NCBI GenBank assembly: GCA_977006965.1
Contig: OZ345357.1
Location: forward strand, 2,914,001-2,978,000
DNA length: 64,000 nucleotides
Source of the DNA: Phymatolithon calcareum
Taxonomy: Eukaryota; Rhodophyta; Florideophyceae; Hapalidiales
Direction of reading: 5' to 3'
The notes under the pieces are model-generated. The model made no database searches and was not told where the DNA came from. It was given only the letters and a program-made list of their open reading frames with translations. The position numbers and the translations under genes are program-made. This document shows positions 11,653 through 21,640 of this stretch, in pieces. How positions within the stretch are numbered: the stretch's first letter is position 1; each line of letters begins with the position of its first letter.

Positions 11653-12520
11653 CGCTCTAAGGATTGGATTTTTATTTGCAAAAACAGCTTTCACGGACAG
11701 TACAGTAGTTGTCTTACAGTACAGTATTTTGGGCTCTTTCTGACTTCTTAATGTACACATGTGCTCTGGCGACCACTTGTGTTACAAGATGAAAATAGTA
11801 ATTTAAATTCAAAACTGTCCTAGCAGGTCCTAACGGTTGGGCTACTATGTACAAACCGCGACTGGCCCTTCTGTTGTTGCATTCGGAGCATATCTGGCAC
11901 GCAGTTTCCACACACACGAGAAACGACAGTAATACTAACGGGACAGGAACTCGAAGTCGGCACATGTACAGTCCGCGCATGAGGAGCAGCCCTGATACGG
12001 GCACTTGAGAGAAGTACCGGTGTTGAAGAAGCGGTCACGCCGTTATACATATTCTTTCTGGGAGCGCTCCCTTGGCTTGGCACGGCAAGCAAACCAGGAA
12101 ATGTCCATCATTTTCAGACCAGTGACAGAAGAGTTCGGCAAACAGAATCCCGCAATGTACACTGGTCTATAATGTGCATGATCCTCGAGACTTAGTCACG
12201 AGGGTGAATGTAATTGTGAACGAATATGATACGTGGCGCGTGCCCATAAATGTATACAGTGTATGATGCGATTTCCACTCCAACCTAACGAAATGTGTTC
12301 CAAGGTTTTTGGGGAAAATAAAAGCTGTGGAACTAAATTTTTCTCATCGGGACGGAATTCGGCGTATATATTGTGTCCCGATGAGAAACAATCAGCAATT
12401 CCACTGGACACTGTAATGTAAATCATGTTCCACTTTTCCGAAAGAGAGGAAAATGTGAAATTACAGTTTCACTCATCTGAACAGCACACGACACCCTACC
12501 GTTTTTCTCATCCTGACCAT
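11653..12520. repeat. Relic of the Z block (copy of 55870-56225)
   Basis: From about 11935 to 12300 the sequence matches 55870-56225 on the same strand. It contains a broken copy of the small Z gene: the ATG is at about 12101, and the frame is lost after about 11 codons by an inserted base. The segment 11653-11935 has nothing I recognise. A perfect hairpin lies at 12340-12388 and is described separately. Confidence 0.65.
12340..12388. repeat. Perfect 14-bp inverted repeat, 21-nt loop
   Basis: The left arm TTTCTCATCGGGAC is at 12340-12353 and the right arm GTCCCGATGAGAAA at 12375-12388. It is not part of the Z homology and no second copy was seen in the window. It could be a small foldback insertion or an RNA hairpin. 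Confidence 0.85.
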
Positions 12521-13690
12521 GCACGACCTTAGCAGCCTTCCAAGCAAGTTCTTTGCCGCACCATATTACGGACCGCATTCATCTGAACAGTACTTGTTGT
12601 CCGCTTGTGCCCTCTTAGGGCACTGCTCAGCATTAGTTCTTGCGCACGGCTTCTCCTCGACTTCTAGTGGTGGTGCCGCCATATCGTTTCTGGTAGTAGT
12701 TTCGCGTGAAACAGTAGAACCGTTTTTTGCACCGCTTTTGGATGAAACACCCACGAACTCGCTGGCGCGACACTTTTCAGCATCGGTGCCGTTGAGACGT
12801 ATTTCCATACTTGCACGCTTGACTTCTTCAACGTCACACATGATGTTTTCGAATTTTTCCAATTCGCAAAGTTGCGTGAGGGGTCATTGTATCACGGCAG
12901 TTGGCAGCGACAAGTCGGACATCATCTGCGAGATCAACTGCAGTTTTGTAATCATTCCCGCGTTCAATGTTGGCCTTAATTGTGCCAAAGTCCATGGGAT
13001 TGGCGATGCGATCGAAATAGTCTGGGCAGCCATGCGCAACGGGGGCTACTGGTTCTCGATATGGATATGCATTCTTCTGTTTCAAAATTGTATCTAAAGA
13101 TTTTTTAGCCTTTTCACCATACGCGCCTGCCCACTCTCGTCCAGTCCATGCTGGGGACAGCAATGACCAGATGAGCTGGGGAACTGAACTGCTGGTGAGG
13201 CTGCAGATGTACTTTTCCTGCTAACCGCACCTGTCATCTTGCGAGAACCGGGCCATTTGTCCTCCAGCTCGCGTACGAAGCGGGCGGCGTTGAGCTGTGG
13301 ATGATTTAGGTTTTCATCCTGAGCCAGTATAAAATCGCGCTCGAGGAGAATATCCTTCTCCGAATAGCTTTGCATTTCGCCATACAGCCCCGCGATCAGA
13401 GAAGTAAACGTTGCATACCTTCTCCGCATTCCGCCCAGTGGACTGATCGATCCAACCGGTACGTACCCCGCAGCCCAAGGTATTGAAAGGACAAGCATTC
13501 CACTGCGCAACAAATTCCATGTTCGACAAGAACGATTTTCTTTTTTCAAAGCTTTCCAAACGCCACAATCCCGCTCAAAGGTCCAAACTCTAAATGCGTC
13601 AGTTCCACACACGCTGATCCAGTGCCCCAACGACGCCGACCTTCCCTTCTCGTGCGACAACTTTTCGTTTGTCAAAGACTACGTGATTCC
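12520..13690 (-). pseudogene. Bromodomain protein with YCSDECG zinc motif, frame-broken
   Basis: Read on the minus strand, about 13091-12890 encodes most of a bromodomain. The PVAPVAHGCPDYFDRI and NPMDFGTIK segments match the ZA loop region of the family, and a later DVRLVAANC holds the expected acetyl-lysine-binding Asn. The frame then shifts near 12880 and continues with LEKFENIMCDVEEVKR, the usual last helix. It ends in a Cys-rich stretch with NKYCSDECG, similar to the zinc motif of CXXC1/Spp1-type chromatin proteins. Upstream, about 13675-13170 is open in another frame (MQSYSEKDILLERD). At least two frame changes are needed. They could be introns, but I see no good splice sites at the last one, so I call a pseudogene of a chromatin reader. 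Confidence 0.75.
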
Positions 13691-13719
13691 AATGTTGTTG
13701 CCAACGTTGACCGACAATC

Positions 13720-14907
13720 GGTCTGCCGACAGAGTTCATCCGCGAAGTGTTCGAGGGCGTCGAAAATCGCGTCACATATTTGCACCCATGGTACGCGAGA
13801 AATGGCGCCAAGATCAATAAGCACGTTGCAACACTACTTTCAACCCTCAGCGAGGGCTTCTACATGCACTTGGACCGAGTTCAACAGCCTTCAACTTCGT
13901 TGCCTAGCAAAGGTGCTATGTGCCCATTTCGTGGCGATGCCATATTACCGGTGGAGATTAAGCTTAACATGCAACAGTTGCTTCGTGAGGCAGTGTCAAT
14001 GATAACTGAAATCGAACTTGTGCCACTCCGATTCTCTTTCGCTAAGTATTTTATCACAGATTCACACTGCAAAACCTCTGCGATCTGTCCCAGGATAAAC
14101 AGCATCAACCTCAATGATGCCTGGTCCATACGGCAAAGGAGAACTACTTCCAGTTGATGTCGACGACTTCGTGAAAGATCCTAATTCGAGTATTTTATTC
14201 TTGAGCGCAACTCGAAGCACAATATCTTGCATATAAGATTCGTCTGCACCTGATGCATCCAAGTTTCGAAATTCATCCCTCGGCCTTCTCCTAAGCCCAG
14301 AACCTTCACTTGAAGAATTGCTCGAAGCGTCACCACAACCCTCATTCGCTTCTGCATTTGTCAATAGTCCCGTGACCGCCCCGCTGCCGCCGACACGTGA
14401 AAAGGGGTGCTTCACTCTCGTGGATTGGTGACTCTGCGGAACGATCGAAAGGTGCAAATGTGTAATCTACAGCAAGTGGAGGATGTGGAAGTTTCACCGA
14501 CAGTCTTCAGCACTGTCATTCTCTTCACGCATGCAAGGGACGCAATCGTGTCCGATATGGTCTCCATAACCACATTGCCCAGAACCACTTCCACCTCGAG
14601 AACGCACTTTCTAAAAGTTCCTGAAATTCATCTCGCTGCTGGTTTTTTTAGAGTGGGCGATGTCATATGGGTGACGAAGAATGACGCAATGGTTCTGGAA
14701 GCGATTCGCAGCATTCGTCACGAGCGCATGCGCGGTTTCTACAACTCGCATACAGAGCAGGGCACTATTCTCGTGAACAGTGGAAGGGGAGCATCAGCCG
14801 CTCTCGCATCGTCTTACGCCACAGCAGTGAACCCATTTGCGGTACATGCTCACTCCTTCTTCGGTGTCACTTTTGCCGAGATATCGCGTTTATTTCCTGG
14901 CAGGTAG
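13720..14907 (+). pseudogene. Hint (hedgehog/intein-type) domain protein, frame-broken
   Basis: The C-terminal part, about 14430-14880, is a Hint domain: VTLRNDRKVQMCNL, then VILFTHARDA, PEIHLAA (the position of the LTxxH His), FRVGDVIWV, and a closing GFYNSHTEQGTILVNSGRGA, followed by a His pair. The likely catalytic start GCFT is encoded at 14405-14416 but in another frame, so the autoprocessing Cys is separated by a frameshift. Upstream, a Ser/Pro-rich linker (14230-14400, SPEPSLEELLEASPQPS) has one stop, and an earlier frame at 13747-14100 reads FEGVENRVTYLHPWYARNG with no recognised domain. Hint domains of this kind self-cleave secreted proteins. This copy looks inactivated. The minus strand of the linker is also open and Ser/Gly-rich, but I judge that a shadow. 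Confidence 0.75.
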
Positions 14908-16353
14908 CTTTTTGTGTCTCTCTCCTCGCTTGTGGAGGCATTTACTCCCCCGGGTCCCCAACGTCGTGCCATAGCCGCGCTCATTATCTGGTGGTTTGCG
15001 AAGCGATTTAAGCCCTCGTTTCAATGCATGCGCCTTCGTGGACTCAGCGACGTGATTATAGAATCAACAGGACTTTTTTCTGACTGCCTTTCTCTTTTTG
15101 TCGATTTGTCCGACTTAGGTGGCGTTCTTAGACATTCGCAAAATTAAAACTTATGTCGACTAAATCTTTCCCTTTCCTCCACTTCTTCAACGTTACACAA
15201 GGTATTTACGGTGCGAAGTGGAAGTCGAAAATACTATTCTTTACTTTTAACTTAGCAAGAACGTCGAATGAGAACTGCATGCAAAGCACAATAAAGCCCG
15301 ATAATCGGCAAACTGTTTTCTTCAACGTTTTGTATCTACCATCCATAAACGTCGCGATTTGTCCTTGAAACTCTGGAAACGCCAAGATTTCTGCGACGAA
15401 GGGACGGCTCTAATTGCTCTCAGCTCGCCAACACGCGGACTCGTTGGATATCAGCCACAAACGTGGTCAGACGTAGCATTTGGCAGAATGCGCCGCTAAG
15501 GCACGCACGAATTTCCAGGGGGGGCCCGGCGCGGCAGTCAGGCGGACGAAGTAATTCGGCGAAATCAGTATCGCTGGCGAGGTTGGGCAGAACAGCGGGC
15601 AAGCGTACGATTCAGTACAGTACTGCGAGGGCGACATCGCAGCATCATCTCCATCCACGTGAGACAGAGCGGCATGGAACAGGGGCGTATTGTGGTTTCC
15701 ACTTGCCATACCGTCAATCATACCTGTGCTTCGGACCATTATGGGCCAGAAGGCCCTCAGCAACGACACGGTGCTGCCATTTCGTGGACCATAATTATTA
15801 TGGTTCACTAAAGGACGAAAAGAAAAATATAGTAAAATTCAGGTTGATCCAAGTCGAGAGTTGAAATTGTTTGAAAGAACCCCGGTAAGCACTTTTCTGT
15901 AATGATTGATTACAGCTTAGCATTGGAAACTTCATAGTTGAAAATATTTCACTTCTTTCTACACATTTTCTTGAAACTGGATACGGTCCCGTAGGTGCGA
16001 ACAAAATAATTAGATTTTTCATCCAGCTTATGAGCATTGTTTTAGCCAGTGAGAGCGCTTGAAAGATAGGGTGTAGGTGTCATTGACTTCGTGTCCAGGC
16101 TACACGTAGTATTTCATGTCCTTCGGATTGCGTGTACTACTGTAGACCCTTTTCGGGGTCCGCATACAGCTTGAACCTGAGTCTGCCAACCCTACTTAAG
16201 TCGCTTAAGTCTTCCTCACTAGGAGGGAGATTGGAAGCAGGGAAGAAGTAAAGGACAGGGTCAGCCAAGACCTTGTTTTTCATCCCGATCACTTTTCACG
16301 GTTTTCAACCCACAGGAGGTCCTTAATAATCATTACTTCTTGATATCCGCGCC
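14908..16353. repeat. W block, copy 1
   Basis: It aligns with 20095-21090 and 23870-25230. Shared landmarks are CTCCTCGCTTGTGGAGGCAT (14925, 20270, 24047) and a run containing CAAGCGTACGATTCAGTAC. All copies end in TTACTTCTTGAT just before the dispersed palindrome. Open frames exist on both strands but differ in frame between copies, so no product is called. The block probably derives from one lost gene. Confidence 0.65.
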
Positions 16354-16385
16354 TCCTACCAGTACTATTAGGAGTACTGGACAAG
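16354..16385. repeat. Dispersed palindrome with compensated arms
   Basis: TCCTACCAGTACT...AGTACTGG: relative to the perfect copy at 56351, both arms changed at the matching position (GTGC/GCAC to GTAC/GTAC), so the core stays paired. The right flank has CCGATTCCGTAACTGCTA. It lies about 730 bp upstream of the truncated gene copy E. Confidence 0.75.
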
Positions 16386-16429
16386 ACGTACCGTTATCCG
16401 ATTCCGTAACTGCTACGTTTGGATGCACA

Positions 16430-17220
16430 TTTAAATACGGGCATCTCAGCCATGAAGCCTTACACACTGCGTTATATAAACAACTTTGTAACAAAGGTTA
16501 GACAATTCTTAGACTTTGTGCCGTGCCACCAGTGCGATCATCGCGACGATGATTCCACTTGCTTGGCACTACATTATTATAGTACACTTGCGGACCGTCC
16601 CAGGTGAGAATATGTTTATTCTAGAAATATTGATATGCTGCAATCGTAGCACCACCCGAAGATATTTCATACTGGCCTGGATATCCTACAGGGAAGCTTC
16701 CACTAGTATTTACATTGCGCGCTGGTGAGCATTTGGGACTGCGAATGTAGACAAAAATCAACAAAAAGTAAACTACTGCTTGCCCAACTATTTTGACGAG
16801 AGTCACCACAACCCACATTGCGCGAGCAGCCCAACTTCACCGGCAGCCTCAATCGTGGAGTGGTGAATAGGGAACCATTCAAACCCCCGCGACAGAGCAT
16901 CAGGCAAACTCCGCCTGGCGTGTGTCGAAGTGCGAGCGACAAGACAGGCGGAGCGCCGTGCAAAACCTGCCGCGACACTTCGCGTTGAGATTTTTGAAGC
17001 ATCGAATCTCAGTACCAAATAGATCTTCGACTGTATAAATGGTTATACATTGGACCTAATATGAAGCAAGTGGACTCACAAGATGGAATGTGCGATTGAC
17101 AACGACAAAATCTGCACACTGCTGTGAAAAAGTATCCCTGATATCTGGGCCTAACAAGAAATGCATCCCCGTGCCGCAGTGTCACGGCGCACCATTGTTC
17201 AGTTCATAGCTGAACTTCCA
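16430..17220 (+). pseudogene. Spliced gene, truncated copy E with its leader
   Basis: 16430-17080 matches the leader regions at 8800-8990 and 25330-25980, including CTTACACACTGCGTTATATA and the TATA-like box at 17031-17040. The ATG at 17083 corresponds to the gene A ATG at 8990, but the frame runs into TGA after 14 codons. A few dozen further codons can be traced (SGPNKKCIPVPQ region) before homology stops at about 17215, where TruC-block sequence begins. Only the 5' end is present and it is not functional. Confidence 0.7.
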
Positions 17221-17339
17221 CGCCGTGCTGAATAGATTCCGAGGGCAGGATCCCACGGTGCACAATGAGATTGTGGACCTCGGTGAGTTGTAGCAGAGGC
17301 AAAAAATGATAGCTTTATTGAAAAACATTAAGGATTTGG

Positions 17340-18134
17340 GTGCACTGGAGATGGAATTAGTGAGACCGGAACTTCAATTGGACTCGCTTTTCCGCAAACG
17401 GGTCACTAAACGTTAGTCTTCTTGCATGAAGGTAGTAACGAGTCCAGCCGTATTTCTCACGGACGAATCATTTAGTTTCCCTTGCGCATAATTACTGTCT
17501 CCAAGGATTGGGAACCGGCTGTTACTCAGATGTGAACAAATTTGGTGCCTTCTCCCGCTCCGAAGCAATACACGAACAACAGAAATGTCAGCATTCGGAA
17601 GCCATAGTAGCTGTTCAAATTCGTTGCGCGCTGAATGTTGAACATAGTTGTCGCCTGTAATATCTTTGAGAGAATGATAATTTGTCCAGGTTACGGGCAA
17701 TTCCGACCCTATCGCTAACATCCAGTAATTCTAGTTGTTATCATCACGTTGCAATACGGCGTGCAGTCGTGCCGCATTTTCAGATGTATGCAGTGGAACG
17801 AGCATCACGCCGCTTGTACATCTGTCACGTCGGTGCCCTGGAATGACCTCATGGGACCGCCATTTGGACTTAAATATGCGGCACGCAACTCGTTCACCAT
17901 GTACCTTGATTCGCGCCCCGTTCGATCGGGTTTCACGCGGTGCACTAGCAATCCTGCAGGTCTGCCCAGTACTACATAATGCTCGGTGTGAAATAATATC
18001 GAATTCCAGTGCCAACTGATCGAGCCTGCGGAGACGCGCGCGGGCGGGGGCGGGGCGAGGAAATAGTACCGGTACTGCTGGCTCGCTGGTTGATGACGCA
18101 TAGATGCGATGCCGTTTTCATTGACAATGCGCAC
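17340..18134 (-). pseudogene. TruC-like RluA-family pseudouridine synthase, copy 1
   Basis: Minus-strand frames encode, in order, FHTEHYVVLGRPAGLLVHRV (the N-terminal DKPAGxxVH motif), HRRDRCTSGVML (the HRLDR-TSG catalytic motif with the active Asp kept), VTWTNYHSLKD, VRVLLRSGRRHQICSHL (the GRxHQIR motif), FPILGDSNYAQGK, and near 17400 LTFSDPFAEKRV. The order and spacing match TruC/YqcB-type enzymes that modify U65 of tRNA in bacteria; eukaryotic homologues exist. There is a frameshift around 17830, an in-frame stop before the WTNYHS segment, and another break near 17410. The start at 18134 lies 58 bp from the divergent small gene at 18193. Confidence 0.85.
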
Positions 18135-18192
18135 AATTTTGGTTTCTCGGCAAGAGGAACGGAGTTGTGAAGCAAACCGGAGGGGTCGAAAT

Positions 18193-18441
18193 ATGAAAAT
18201 GGAGAGTGAAAGGTGGAGAGGTCAAGCGTTTTCGAACATGGGATTGTGTAGTACTGGCATTGATTTTGATGATAGACTCTTAGGGCTCAGAGTGCCGTGT
18301 AATTGGATATTGACATATGAGCCAATTGTACTTTCAGCTAGAATAAGTCCATTTTCTGGTCTGATTAAGGTCTTGATTCAGGAAGGCAATTCGTGTCTCT
18401 ACATGGTGTCCCGTCCAGCAGGCTTTATGCATGTGCAATAG
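18193..18441 (+). CDS. Small unknown gene (V gene), best copy
   Basis: An 82-residue frame with motifs QAFSNMGL, NWILTYEPIV, GLIKVLIQEGNSCLYMVSRP. Related frames occur at 7059 (broken after about 20 codons) and 23116 (open but cut off by a deletion). Several changes between the 18193 and 23116 copies are conservative (WILTYEPIVLSARISP against WVLTYEPIVFSARISP), which suggests it was once under selection. The family is unknown. It stands head to head with the TruC-like gene and could share its promoter. Confidence 0.5.
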   Translation: MKMESERWRGQAFSNMGLCSTGIDFDDRLLGLRVPCNWILTYEPIVLSARISPFSGLIKVLIQEGNSCLYMVSRPAGFMHVQ

Positions 18442-19065
18442 GAACACGTACTTCCGTGAAGAACCCGTCCCCACCTCATCCCTTATGCTCTGCTGTTTTC
18501 GACGCGGATGGAGATGGATGCTAGCTGATTGAAGAGATTAATTATCTCTAGAATTGGATGCGGTGGAGAAGCAAGCAGTTGCTTTGGTGATCAGGGCTCA
18601 AGATCTCAATGGTTAATTTTTCAGAGAAATTCATATGGGAACAATAACTTAGACACTTAATGATGCGAGAAAGACGAATCGCTCAGAGTGGACATTCGAT
18701 TCGCCATGCGTAGTGCTATCACTGAGGGACAGACAGTCTTTTCCAGTTTCCCTGTGCCATCCAACAAAATCGGGACTGGAAGTCCCAACCCGTGCGTACC
18801 AAGCGTTCCCATAGTGAATGCAATTAGTCTTCGGGTGAGCCCTTCATCAATGCTTGAATATGTAGAGTGCACGAAAGTAATACTACGAAAGTTACAGATT
18901 CGACAACATCTACAATTTCCCTGCCATCCCTTTAATTTAAAGTTTAAGGTGGAACCAATATTGCAAAAAATTAAGTACTAGAACATAAATTGGCTTGGCG
19001 TGTTGGGACCGACGTACAGCATACCACGGGCTACGTTCGTAGAGAAGAAAGAGCCTTATGTCTTA

Positions 19066-19102
19066 CCTCCCAATGTTCTTCAGAGCAGTGGCAGGAGGTA
19101 AC
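19066..19102. repeat. Dispersed palindrome, relic with intact right arm
   Basis: CCTCCCAATGTTCTTCAGAG then CAGTGGCAGGAGGTAACGC: the right arm and outer flank are kept and the inner left arm is diverged. The matching site in V copy 1 is at about 7917. Confidence 0.65.
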
Positions 19103-19455
19103 GCTACATGCCCTGTTCGCATTTCGTAAGTACTATGTCGTAGAATTGTCAGCATGGACCATCTCTGACTCTTGTCGCTCACATCATCCATTCTCGTTTC
19201 CGCTCGAACCCTCTCTAATCTCACTCTGAATTTTAACTTGAACTCAACCATCACTGATTACTTTCTGATCTAACAACATTAATCACAACTATTCACTCGC
19301 AGATTAAAAGGACCAGTACAACCGCTCCCATCACTGAGTCACCGACAGTGCCCGTTTCTTCTTTACCACCGCTCGCTCAGCCTACGTTCTCTATGCCTCC
19401 GCCCATCACAATATGCACCCCGTTTCCTGCATCCCTTGGACAGGATTGCTTCGTG

Positions 19456-19487
19456 TCCTGCCAATGTTCTTTAGAGCAGTGGCAGGA
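19456..19487. repeat. Dispersed palindrome, relic, with B-box-like flank
   Basis: TCCTGCCAATGTTCTTTAGA then GCAGTGGCAGGA, 32 bp. The right flank has CTGTTCGAATTCCGTAAC, which resembles an RNA polymerase III B box. The matching copy in V block 1 is at 8410-8441. Confidence 0.65.
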
Positions 19488-19740
19488 GGTACCGTAACAT
19501 GTTCTGTTCGAATTCCGTAACTGCTATATCAGAGAATTGTCAGTATTGACCATCTCTGAATATTTTCGGTCATATCACTCATTCTAGTTTCCACTCGCAT
19601 CCACCCTGAGGTCAGACCGAATATCTACCTGAACTCAACCATCACTGATTACGATTTAAAAATCTGAAAACTATATGGTTGTTTCCGAAGTCGGGTGATT
19701 AAGAAGCGGTATATTTTCAATAATTCTGCAGGTTGATGGC

Positions 19741-20094
19741 ATTTTATGGAACTGCATCTAAGAAACTGAACGACAGGCTGATATAAGTCTGTTGTTCCTG
19801 TTTTTATCGAAATCGCGAATCATGTCTGTCCGGCTGCCAAACGGCGGCGAAGGCGTTTCTGAAGATATCACTCGTGCACTGAAGCTAGCAAAAAAGTTCA
19901 CACGGCAAGACAAATGTTTTTAAATCAGCAAAGAAACAAGTGAAATTAACTGTTCACCAAATGGCAGTGCCGTGGGTACCTCCTGGGCTTGGCCAGTTCT
20001 AACCAGAGGTCCTCTTCTATGTCTGACACATGTAAACTGAACTCCGACATCGTATTGATAGATTCTAGCTATATTCAGTCCAGAATGCTGGAGC
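19741..20094 (+). pseudogene. Sel1-repeat relic in the amplified unit
   Basis: At 19821 a short frame reads LPNGGEGVSEDITRALKLAKK, the GxxGVxxDxxRAxxL core of a Sel1 repeat. The copy at 23601 is similar but shifts frame after GVSGDI. Only one repeat can be traced. The rest of the stretch, to 20094, has no recognised content. Confidence 0.55.
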
Positions 20095-21090
20095 AACACC
20101 TTCGCCATTTCCGCCTACTGTAGCGCATGCCAACTGCCGTGTCATTTCCGCACTCGCACTGCAGTGCCCCCCCCCCCCCGCCACCACAAAAGATCCGGCC
20201 CACAGCAGCGCCGAGAGTATTTTGTGCCGCTCAGTCTCTGTAGTTTCCCGCAGGCAGCATTTTGTTCCTCTCTCCTCGCTTGTGGAGGCATTTTTCCCCC
20301 CTGGTCCGCACTGCTGTGCCATAACCGCGCTCACTAGCTGGTGGTTTGGGAAGAGTTTAAGTCCTGATTTCAATGCGAGCCTTCGTGGCATCAGCAACGT
20401 GCTTCAAGAATCATCAGAACTTTTTTCTGACTGCCTTTGTCATTTTGTTGATTTGTCGGACTTAATATATTTGGCAGAAATGTCCACTAAGGCATGAATT
20501 TCTACGGGGACGCAGCGCAGCGGTCTGGCGGACGAAGTAGGTCGGCAAAAGCGGTGTCGAGGTATACATCGCCAGCGCAGTGGGGCAGAACAGCGGGCAA
20601 GCGTACGATTCAGTACAGCACGGCGAGGGCGGCCTCGCAGCCTCATCTCCAGCGGCATGAGAAAGAGGGGCATGGGGCAGCTGCGTATAGTGGTTTCCAA
20701 GTGCCATACAGTCAATCAGACTTATAGTTCAGGTCAGTATGGGGCAGTAGGCCCTCAGGGAGGACACGGCGCTGGCATTTGGTGGACAATTAAGGTTTAC
20801 TAAACGGAGCAGACGAAAACTATAGTAAAATTCAGGTTATTCCAAGTCAAAAAGTTGAAATTGTTTGAAAGAACACCGGGAAGCATTTTTCTGTAGTAAT
20901 TGGTTACAGCCGAGCATAGGAAACTTCACAGCTGACAATATTTCACTCCCTTCTACACATTTTCTTGAAACTGGTGCAAACGATATATTTAAATTTTTCA
21001 TCCAGTTTATGAGCATGGTTTTAGCCAGTGAGAGCGCTTGAAAGATAGGGTTTAGTTCCTTAATAATCATTACTTCTTGATGTCCGCGCC
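20095..21090. repeat. W block, copy 2
   Basis: Same block as 14908-16353 and 23870-25230. It includes a run of 13 C at 20167-20179 where copy 3 has 6. It leads into a truncated palindrome at 21091. No intact gene. Confidence 0.6.
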
Positions 21091-21096
21091 TCCTGC
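21091..21096. repeat. Palindrome stub cut by the R repeat
   Basis: After the usual W ending and GCGCC, only TCCTGC of the palindrome remains. The sequence then switches to AAGACTAAATTAAATT, the start of an R repeat. The palindrome was therefore broken at this point. Confidence 0.65.
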
Positions 21097-21640
21097 AAGA
21101 CTAAATTAAATTAAATTAATTTTAAAACTAAAGTTATGGTACTGCGCGAGCGAGAGAGCCCACCAATTTCCATAACTTTAGTTATGGTATTAGCGGAGAT
21201 GTGGAGTTATGACACCCATGTTTCTAAAAATTTAATTGGACGAGATTATGGAAATGATTGGACCACATTCATCGAGTCAGCGATTTCATTGGGCGAGATT
21301 TCAAAATGATTGGACCACATTCATCGTGTTCTGTGATTTCATTGGACGAGACGGTCCAAATGATTGGACCACATTCATAGCGTTCTGTGATTTCATTGGT
21401 CCTCTCAGAGATTAAAATTTGCAGATTTTGCAATTTAAAAAAATTGACAATTTTACGTTTTTGCCAATATTTTGGCTATTGAAAAGTTGGACGTTTCAGA
21501 AATTCTGATGATTCCCGCCTTCTTTGAGACTTTCGAAGAGGCGTTTTGAAGCGCCTCCCTTACTTAAATTCTCAAAAATCCTCCAGATTTCGCATATTGA
21601 AATCATTTTCCACTCCACGAGTACCACTGGCTCCCCGTTT
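21097..21640. repeat. R repeat, copy 1 (hairpin plus 54-bp minisatellite)
   Basis: An AT-rich element starts with a hairpin: ACTAAAGTTATGG at about 21129-21141, a loop of about 30 nt, then CCATAACTTTAGT. Three units of about 54 bp follow (core AATGATTGGACCACATTCAT), 21236-21395. A tail carries CGCCTTCTTTGAGACTTTCG and CTCCACGAG. Related copies are at 27190-27980 and 35130-36240. It looks like a non-autonomous mobile or satellite-type repeat with no gene. Confidence 0.75.

Larger units (their letters stand above)
18442..19740. repeat. V block, copy 2, downstream part
   Basis: It matches 7262-8690 throughout. A frame on the minus strand around 18872-18657 (SIDEGLTRRLIAFTMGTLGTHG) is also visible in copy 1 after frame correction, so it may mark an old coding region, but I recognise nothing. 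It contains two palindrome relics, given separately. Confidence 0.6.

Noticed and set aside
11714-12004. Minus frame with a signal-peptide-like hydrophobic start
   Set aside because: It overlaps a decayed duplicated block, has no paralogous frame at 55870, and no recognised mature domain.
14062-14457. Minus-strand Ser/Gly-rich frame over the Hint linker
   Set aside because: The plus strand leads directly into a recognisable Hint domain and has a plausible Pro/Ser linker; the minus frame has no domain.
15467-15808. Ankyrin-like impression (NTPLFHAAL) on the minus strand of the W block
   Set aside because: The frame is not kept in the other W copies and no second ankyrin helix pair follows.
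19440-19510. A true tRNA gene at the A/B-box-like motifs
   Set aside because: I cannot fold acceptor and anticodon stems; only the promoter-like boxes are suggestive.
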